Position numbers and translations under genes: made by a program. Positions 62,782-64,000 of a DNA stretch of 64,000 nt are shown here, one piece after another. The stretch covers positions 248,001-312,000 of the forward strand of contig NZ_WNKG01000002.1 of assembly GCF_010119245.1 (NCBI RefSeq). The letters are read 5' to 3'. The first letter of the stretch is position 1; the number at the start of each line of letters is the position of its first letter. The notes under the pieces are model-generated. The model was not told the origin of the DNA. It saw only the letters and a list, made by a program, of their open reading frames with translations, and did no database searches. This DNA comes from Cyclobacterium salsum (GTDB taxonomy: Bacteria; Bacteroidota; Bacteroidia; Cytophagales; Cyclobacteriaceae).

Positions 62782-64000
62782 TTACTGGGCCCCTGCAGGT
62801 AAATGGTTAAGCAAATACCTCACCATATAAAGCCTCAAATGCAGTGAAGTGCCTTTTCCCTCACTCAGACCATGATTTCGGTTGGGATAGGCCATATAGT
62901 CAAATGGCTTACCCAATTCGATCAGGCGATCCACCAGCCCCTCGGTAATTTCAAGGTGGGTGTTGGTTTCACCTGTTCCGTGAATGATCAAAAGATCCCC
63001 CTTTAATCCTTCTGCGAAGTTTATTGGTGCCGATTTGCGGTATCCTTCAGGATTCACCTCAGGAGTTTTCATGTATATCTCCTGAAACCATGCGTTGTAA
63101 AGGTGCGGTTGTGGCTTTGGTGCAACAGCGATTCCCACATCATATACGTCCGGTTTACGAAACATTGCATTTAGGGTATTTGACCCGCCGCCGCTCCATC
63201 CCCAGATCCCCACCCGGTTAAGGTCAACATAGGGCCTGTTTCGCCCAAGCTCCTGTAAGGCTGCTGCCTGCTCATCCGTTGACAGGGGACCCAAACTTCC
63301 GGCTACCGCCCGGCGCCATGCTGCTCCTTTTGGGGATGGGGTTCCCCGGTTGTCAAATGACACTACCACATATCCCAGATCGGCGATAACACGATGATAA
63401 TCAGCCATCGCATGTCCCCAGGAATCCATTACCGTTTGCCCGTGAGGTTCGCCATAAACATACACAAAAACAGGGTATTTGGCGGTCGAATCAAAATCGG
63501 AAGGCTTGATCATCCAGGCATCCATAACCACCCCATTGCCTATATCAAGGCTTAAAAGCTCTTTTGGCTGTGGGACCAGCCATTTGACTTTTTCATGGAG
63601 CTCAATGTTAGCTTCAAGGACACGTTCCACTTTATGCTCAGGAAGACTGACAAGTTCAGTTACAGGAGGAGTATTTGCTGAAGAAAAAGTATGAAATGCC
63701 CAGTTCCCTTCAGGAGAGATCGTATAATGGTGCGTCCCCGGCTGATCTATTGGAGTTATCCTTTCCGCTTTTCCTTTTCCGTCCACAGGTGCCCGGTACA
63801 AATACTTTTGGGTCCCATTGTCCGGAGAGGCATAATAGTAAAACCACCCTTTATCCTCATCCATACCTGCCCTTCCGATGACATCATAATCTCCCGGTGT
63901 CAATAATATCTCTTTCTTTCCTTCAGCAGACACCAAATAGGCGTGTCTCCAGCCATCCTTTTCAGTCAGGATAATAAAATTGCGGGTATCAGTAATCCAA
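62782..64000 (-). CDS. S9-type prolyl oligopeptidase (DPP4-like), partial
   Basis: The C-terminal 405 residues of an S9B-type peptidase; the frame is open past the right edge, so the start is outside the window. The beta-propeller part is seen first (YLYRAPVDGKGKAERITPID), then the alpha/beta hydrolase domain with nucleophile Ser in WGWSGGGSNT and His in YPNRNHGLSEG. The expected catalytic Asp motif HGTADDNVH is here HGTGETNTH, so Asp is replaced by Glu. This could lower activity. It would remove dipeptides with penultimate proline. It ends the peptidase cluster on the opposite strand. Confidence 0.85.
   Translation of the reverse strand, partial: WITDTRNFIILTEKDGWRHAYLVSAEGKKEILLTPGDYDVIGRAGMDEDKGWFYYYASPDNGTQKYLYRAPVDGKGKAERITPIDQPGTHHYTISPEGNWAFHTFSSANTPPVTELVSLPEHKVERVLEANIELHEKVKWLVPQPKELLSLDIGNGVVMDAWMIKPSDFDSTAKYPVFVYVYGEPHGQTVMDSWGHAMADYHRVIADLGYVVVSFDNRGTPSPKGAAWRRAVAGSLGPLSTDEQAAALQELGRNRPYVDLNRVGIWGWSGGGSNTLNAMFRKPDVYDVGIAVAPKPQPHLYNAWFQEIYMKTPEVNPEGYRKSAPINFAEGLKGDLLIIHGTGETNTHLEITEGLVDRLIELGKPFDYMAYPNRNHGLSEGKGTSLHLRLYMVRYLLNHLPAGAQ

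Overview
The window looks like a chromosomal segment of a glycan-degrading, probably marine member of the Bacteroidota. The grounds are a SusC/SusD pair, several formylglycine-type sulfatases, lipoprotein and Sec signals on most enzymes, a C-terminal type IX secretion (T9SS) sorting domain, a PVC-type cytochrome c protein, few Shine-Dalgarno sequences and moderate GC. I cannot name genus or species; a Cytophagales-like relative is only a guess. No rRNA, tRNA or CRISPR array was seen.

Region 1 (1-11.6 kb) is a defence or accessory block: the end of an AlbA/Schlafen-type regulator, a type I restriction HsdR subunit, a small possibly chimeric protein translationally coupled to a 1534-residue GHKL-ATPase with a C-terminal DUF3883 (NO VEIN) domain, a frameshifted remnant, and a Fic AMPylase-type protein with repeated upstream sites. 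hsdM and hsdS are expected to the left of the window.

Region 2 (12-29.6 kb) is mixed. It holds a large DUF1080/SGNH-like/propeller/cytochrome c protein, a soluble histidine kinase with coiled-coil repeats, a CorA transporter, an exported class V aminotransferase, a palindromic repeat element, a T9SS-secreted clan GH-A-like hydrolase, an AT-rich lipoprotein with a glycine-rich tail, and a broken RelBE-like toxin-antitoxin pair.

Region 3 (30-49.8 kb) is a polysaccharide utilisation locus, all on the plus strand: GH2, sulfatase, VOC protein, sulfatase, GH127, TauE/SafE exporter, sulfatase, GH78, SusC, SusD. SusCD would bind and import oligosaccharides. The sulfatases, alpha-L-rhamnosidase, beta-L-arabinofuranosidase and beta-galactosidase-type enzymes would strip a sulfated, rhamnose-containing glycan, and the exporter could remove sulfite or sulfate. 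No PUL regulator lies in the window.

Region 4 (50.9-64 kb) is a run of secreted peptidases of different families (M24, M1, M60-like, an M3-like gluzincin, S10, and S9 on the minus strand), with a sulfatase remnant, a truncated VapBC pair and a sialate-O-acetylesterase-type enzyme. Beside the PUL it suggests joint attack on glycoprotein or algal wall material.

Two dispersed intergenic sequence families tie the regions together. Family A is a roughly 92-bp cassette, bounded by ATGA and containing a micro-ORF, whose 3' end is the start codon of hsdR, the GH2 gene and the M60 peptidase gene. Family B is a roughly 40-bp motif, extended to 171 bp in two copies, that lies ahead of five PUL or peptidase transcription units. 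Neither is explained by an element I recognise.
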